Translations under genes and position numbers: made by a program
Origin: an uncultured Desulfovibrionaceae bacterium
GTDB lineage: Bacteria > Desulfobacterota > Desulfovibrionia > Desulfovibrionales > Desulfovibrionaceae
Length of the DNA: 10,105 nucleotides
Assembly: GCA_947178315.1 (NCBI GenBank)
Contig: CAMWXW010000013.1
Location: 1-10,105 of the forward strand
Reading direction: 5' to 3'
In this document: piece after piece, positions 7,867 to 10,105 of the stretch
Numbering within the stretch: the stretch's first letter is position 1
How the letters are laid out: every line of letters begins with the position of its first letter
The notes under the pieces: model-generated
What the model was told of the DNA's origin: nothing
Database searches by the model: none
Seen by the model: the letters and a program-made list of their open reading frames with translations, nothing else

Positions 7867-9042
7867 CTATCTTCCCTGTATACTGGTAAGCAATTGTCCT
7901 ACTGTTTTCATATCCCACTCTTTTTCGGAGACTGTAGGAAGAATAACAAGGATTCCCTGATCATAGGCTCGCAATAATCGAAGATCAGACTCATTGGGTT
8001 CAATAATAACTCCCTGTGGAGAAGAGAGAACAAGAGCTCTTACCTCAGTATCTGCACTTTTTGCTGCAACAGAGAGTGCCGATTTAATAGCAGATATACC
8101 ATCTCTTGCTTCTGCACTTTCTACAGAGACACCAGTATATACTTTTCCACTTTGAGTTAGTAAAGCACACCCAACAGGTTTTTTACTATATTGTGCTAAT
8201 GCAAAGTTAGCAACTTCCTTTGCCTGCTCGATGAGTTCTTTTTCTTGCTCTTTTGTTATTTCATGAACAAACCATTTTCTATATATTCTATCATATTCTC
8301 CAGAGCGTTTAATATGTGCAAATCTGGAGTTCACTATCTGTACAAGCTCTTTTTTCTGTAATGTAACAGCAAAAAACATATCTTCTACAGCAATTGGTGA
8401 GCCCACTGCAAGTAGACCTTCAAACATAGCAGTCTGAGCATACCATCGCCCAACACTATACATTCCTAAATACCCACTCACTTGTTCATCGTAGAGAGCC
8501 CGTATAGCATCGAGATCAGTAGCATACGTCTTACTCCTCATATCTTTCATTGCAATAAGAAGATCTTCGGCAAATGAAAATTGCTTTACCCCAATAAATT
8601 TACCACGTAACCATTCTATATTAGGCACTCTATCTTTCACCTTAGTGAACATACGAAAGGTAGTGCTATAATACGGTTTATCTGCAAATGAAAACAGAAG
8701 CTTTGTATTAGGACTCTTAATAAAACCTGGAGCGATATGTATTTTGCCTTCGGAAAGCTGTACTTGTACCATTTCCCACGTCAACGGCTTAAAGACTGGT
8801 GTATATTGTGTTTTATAAAAAATTGCTTTTAGAAGTTCCACATCAAATCCGGTTGGCTCGCCTCGTGAATCTTCAAAAGAAAAAGGTGCAAAATCTCTAT
8901 CAAAACCAATAGCAACTTCGCTGCTATGTCCTACTCCATATAGGTACACAATGATAGTAAGAAAAGAAAGAAAGGAAAATATACTTTTATGCCACAGGAC
9001 TATAGACGTTTCTATTGAATACTGTTTTTCTTCATTTTTCAT
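7867..9042 (-). CDS. Family-3 solute-binding protein fused to a degenerate cytidine-deaminase-like domain
   Basis: The 391 residues comprise a membrane-targeting segment (about 20-40, plausible cleavage after S40), a family-3 solute-binding domain (about 41-258) and a C-terminal domain (about 265-391). The binding domain shows IGFDRDFAPFSF and the signature GFDVELLKAI (65-74). Family members bind amino acids or similar solutes for ABC importers, or act as sensor domains. The C-terminal part aligns by eye with bacterial cytidine deaminase: ELI..A (269-275), YSK..VG.ALLT..GKVYTG (285-304), the position of GCNIENA (304-310) and a SAL helix. However, the CAE motif is S317-A-I319, and the PCGAC cysteines align with N350 and D353. 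All zinc ligands and the catalytic Glu are therefore missing, and only the substrate-binding Glu (E308) remains. AGGGG lies 8 nt before the ATG. No permease or ATPase gene is nearby. It is convergent with the autotransporter gene and divergent from the small barrel gene. Confidence 0.85.
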   Translation of the reverse strand: MKNEEKQYSIETSIVLWHKSIFSFLSFLTIIVYLYGVGHSSEVAIGFDRDFAPFSFEDSRGEPTGFDVELLKAIFYKTQYTPVFKPLTWEMVQVQLSEGKIHIAPGFIKSPNTKLLFSFADKPYYSTTFRMFTKVKDRVPNIEWLRGKFIGVKQFSFAEDLLIAMKDMRSKTYATDLDAIRALYDEQVSGYLGMYSVGRWYAQTAMFEGLLAVGSPIAVEDMFFAVTLQKKELVQIVNSRFAHIKRSGEYDRIYRKWFVHEITKEQEKELIEQAKEVANFALAQYSKKPVGCALLTQSGKVYTGVSVESAEARDGISAIKSALSVAAKSADTEVRALVLSSPQGVIIEPNESDLRLLRAYDQGILVILPTVSEKEWDMKTVGQLLTSIQGR

Positions 9043-9152
9043 TCAATATGCCCCTATAAGAATATATTTCCCCACAACGCAACACACACATTCAATGCAT
9101 ATGATATACCATAAGGATAGCTTACTTGTATCTTATAAAGAAGGTGTCGTAT

Positions 9153-9191
9153 ATGAGGCTATTTACTGAATGTCATCTTACGTCATATTGA
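9153..9191 (+). other. 12-codon reading frame with a ribosome binding site (leader peptide or gene-start remnant)
   Basis: ATG at 9153 opens a 12-residue frame, MRLFTECHLTSY, ending at TGA 9189-9191. A Shine-Dalgarno-like AAGAAGG (9138-9144) sits 8 nt before it. The layout copies the barrel gene downstream, which has AGGAAG, 8 nt, then ATG encoding MRLYT. It could be a translated leader, the decayed 5' end of a duplicated barrel gene, or chance. Confidence 0.22.
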
Positions 9192-9213
9192 CCTTCTTAC
9201 TATTTCTATGTTA

Positions 9214-9241
9214 TTGTACATACAGCAATATAGAGTAATAT
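9214..9241 (+). promoter_or_regulatory. Weak candidate promoter of the small barrel gene
   Basis: TTGTAC (9214-9219), a 16-nt spacer and TAATAT (9236-9241) give a modest promoter match; TATAAA (9239-9244) at 19-nt spacing is an alternative -10. Either would leave a leader of roughly 80 nt. Confidence 0.22.
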
Positions 9242-9314
9242 AAAACAAGACTATCAGAATTCCTTCAGTGTTTCTACTCGAACTCTCGATACCACAAGAC
9301 TATACTAAATTTAT

Positions 9315-9320
9315 AGGAAG
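9315..9320 (+). promoter_or_regulatory. Ribosome binding site of the small barrel gene
   Basis: AGGAAG, 8 nt before ATG 9329. It selects this start over the overlapping frame opening at 9268, which has no signal peptide or family pattern. Confidence 0.6.
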
Positions 9321-9328
9321 AAAGATAT

Positions 9329-10024
9329 ATGAGATTATATACAATACTCAGCACCTGTATCCTTTGCCTTTCCCTATCTCTCCCAGCGTATTCTTCAGAG
9401 GAGAAGGTAAGACCACAATTTTACTTAGGCGGGAAATTTATGCTTGGTTCCGCAGATCTTTCTGTTGGGAAATATACTAACATTGCGAATCCATCAGGAG
9501 CTGCAAAAGATGGAAAAATAGCTCAGTATGCAACACAGATCCGTTGGGGAGGAGGAGCTACTTTAGGTGTTAAGATTCCTATAATCCCTCTTATTGCAGT
9601 GCGTACAGAGCTTGAATATCTCCATGGTCGAGCAGCAAAAACATTCTCACATGGAGGAGAAACTAAACTAGGCTTTAATACTAATAACCTCTTCTTTAAC
9701 ACCTATGTTGATTTTATATCACTCCATACATATATCAAGCCGTATATTTCTGTTGGTATAGGAGTTGGATTCAATGAATTAAAATATACTCCAGCAAGTA
9801 TAGATATAGGCACATCAACAGCAAGTCCTATAAACTGTATTGCCCAAGCAGGCATAGGAACATATATATTGCTTGGTAATATAGGACTCGATTTGAATAT
9901 ACGCTATCTCTATAACGGTGCTATAAAAAAGACATATATAAATTCAGGTGGAGATGCAACTCGTACATTCAAAGCCTCACCTCATATGGTAGAAGGACTT
10001 ATATCTATTCTCATATTTATCTAG
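9329..10024 (+). CDS. Small outer-membrane beta-barrel protein (opacity/OmpA-barrel-like)
   Basis: This 231-residue exported protein probably folds as a small, perhaps eight-stranded, beta-barrel in the outer membrane. The signal peptide is MRLYTILSTCILCLSLSLPA, with likely cleavage near residues 22-23 (AYS|S). Alternating strands follow: FYLGGKFMLGSADL (31-44), WGGGATLGVKIPI (73-85), IAVRTELEYLHG (89-100), FFNTYVDF (122-129), YIKPYISVGIGVGF (135-148), IAQAGIGTYI (171-180) and LDLNIRYLYNG (187-197). The sequence TELEY, then NTYVDF and KPY.SVGIGVG, is the pattern of outer-membrane beta-barrel families such as opacity proteins and surface antigens. The last strand ends ILIFI rather than in the usual Phe or Tyr. 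The start is supported by AGGAAG (9315-9320) 8 nt before the ATG. The specific role (adhesin, porin or structural) cannot be told. It begins 286 bp from, and divergent to, the solute-binding fusion gene. Confidence 0.85.
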   Translation: MRLYTILSTCILCLSLSLPAYSSEEKVRPQFYLGGKFMLGSADLSVGKYTNIANPSGAAKDGKIAQYATQIRWGGGATLGVKIPIIPLIAVRTELEYLHGRAAKTFSHGGETKLGFNTNNLFFNTYVDFISLHTYIKPYISVGIGVGFNELKYTPASIDIGTSTASPINCIAQAGIGTYILLGNIGLDLNIRYLYNGAIKKTYINSGGDATRTFKASPHMVEGLISILIFI

Positions 10025-10105
10025 AAGTCCTTTCCTCATTGAGAAGAAACTCTAGCATAGCTATTTGTATTCTCTTCTTTCTATTTACTATAAACTAGTA
10101 TATAT

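Larger units (their letters stand above)
9043..9328. other. Divergent intergenic region before the small barrel gene
   Basis: This 286-bp gap separates the solute-binding fusion from the barrel gene. It holds a 12-codon reading frame with its own ribosome binding site (9153-9191) and two GTCAT direct repeats 10 bp apart (9172-9176, 9182-9186). A weak promoter match is TTGTAC (9214-9219) with TAATAT (9236-9241). No convincing promoter was found for the minus-strand gene. Confidence 0.5.

Noticed and set aside
10025..10105. Possible terminator after the small barrel gene (TAGC-ATA-GCTA at 10053-10063 within AGAAGA/TCTTCT)
   Set aside because: The stems are short and interrupted by large mismatched loops, and no T-run follows directly. 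No gene start was found to the window end.

Overview
The window is AT-rich bacterial DNA (roughly 35-38% G+C by eye). It comes from a diderm organism: it encodes an autotransporter with an outer-membrane barrel, a small outer-membrane beta-barrel protein and a periplasmic-type binding protein. The envelope style and the small membrane-anchored coiled-coil/HTH-like protein would fit a spirochaete, but no gene here fixes the phylum, so that placement is tentative. No tRNA, rRNA, CRISPR, insertion sequence or phage gene was recognised.

Left half (1-4932), all on the minus strand. In order of transcription: a small membrane-anchored coiled-coil protein with a C-terminal helix-turn-helix-like segment (4501-4932), glutamyl-tRNA synthetase gltX (2965-4398), primosomal helicase priA (266-2704), and the signal-peptide start of an exported protein that runs off the left edge (1-61). 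Gaps of 102, 260 and 204 bp, with promoter-like sites before gltX and priA, suggest adjacent but separately started genes rather than one tight operon. gltX and priA are housekeeping genes for translation and replication restart.

Middle (4933-5260). A very AT-rich 328-bp divergent intergenic region carries candidate promoters for both sides.

Right half (5261-10024), cell-envelope genes. A classical (type Va-like) autotransporter on the plus strand (5261-7858) has a beta-helical, cysteine-free passenger and a C-terminal barrel. Its stop lies 8 bp from that of a convergent minus-strand gene (7867-9042). That gene encodes an exported family-3 solute-binding domain fused to a C-terminal domain that aligns with cytidine deaminase but has lost all three zinc cysteines and the catalytic glutamate. 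Divergent from it is a 231-residue small outer-membrane beta-barrel protein (9329-10024).

The most unusual item is the solute-binding/pseudo-cytidine-deaminase fusion. Lesser points are a 12-codon reading frame upstream of the small barrel gene that mimics its start, a possibly structured leader before priA, an autotransporter start with no Shine-Dalgarno but a perfect one inside its early codons, and an apparent excess of the palindrome GATATC.
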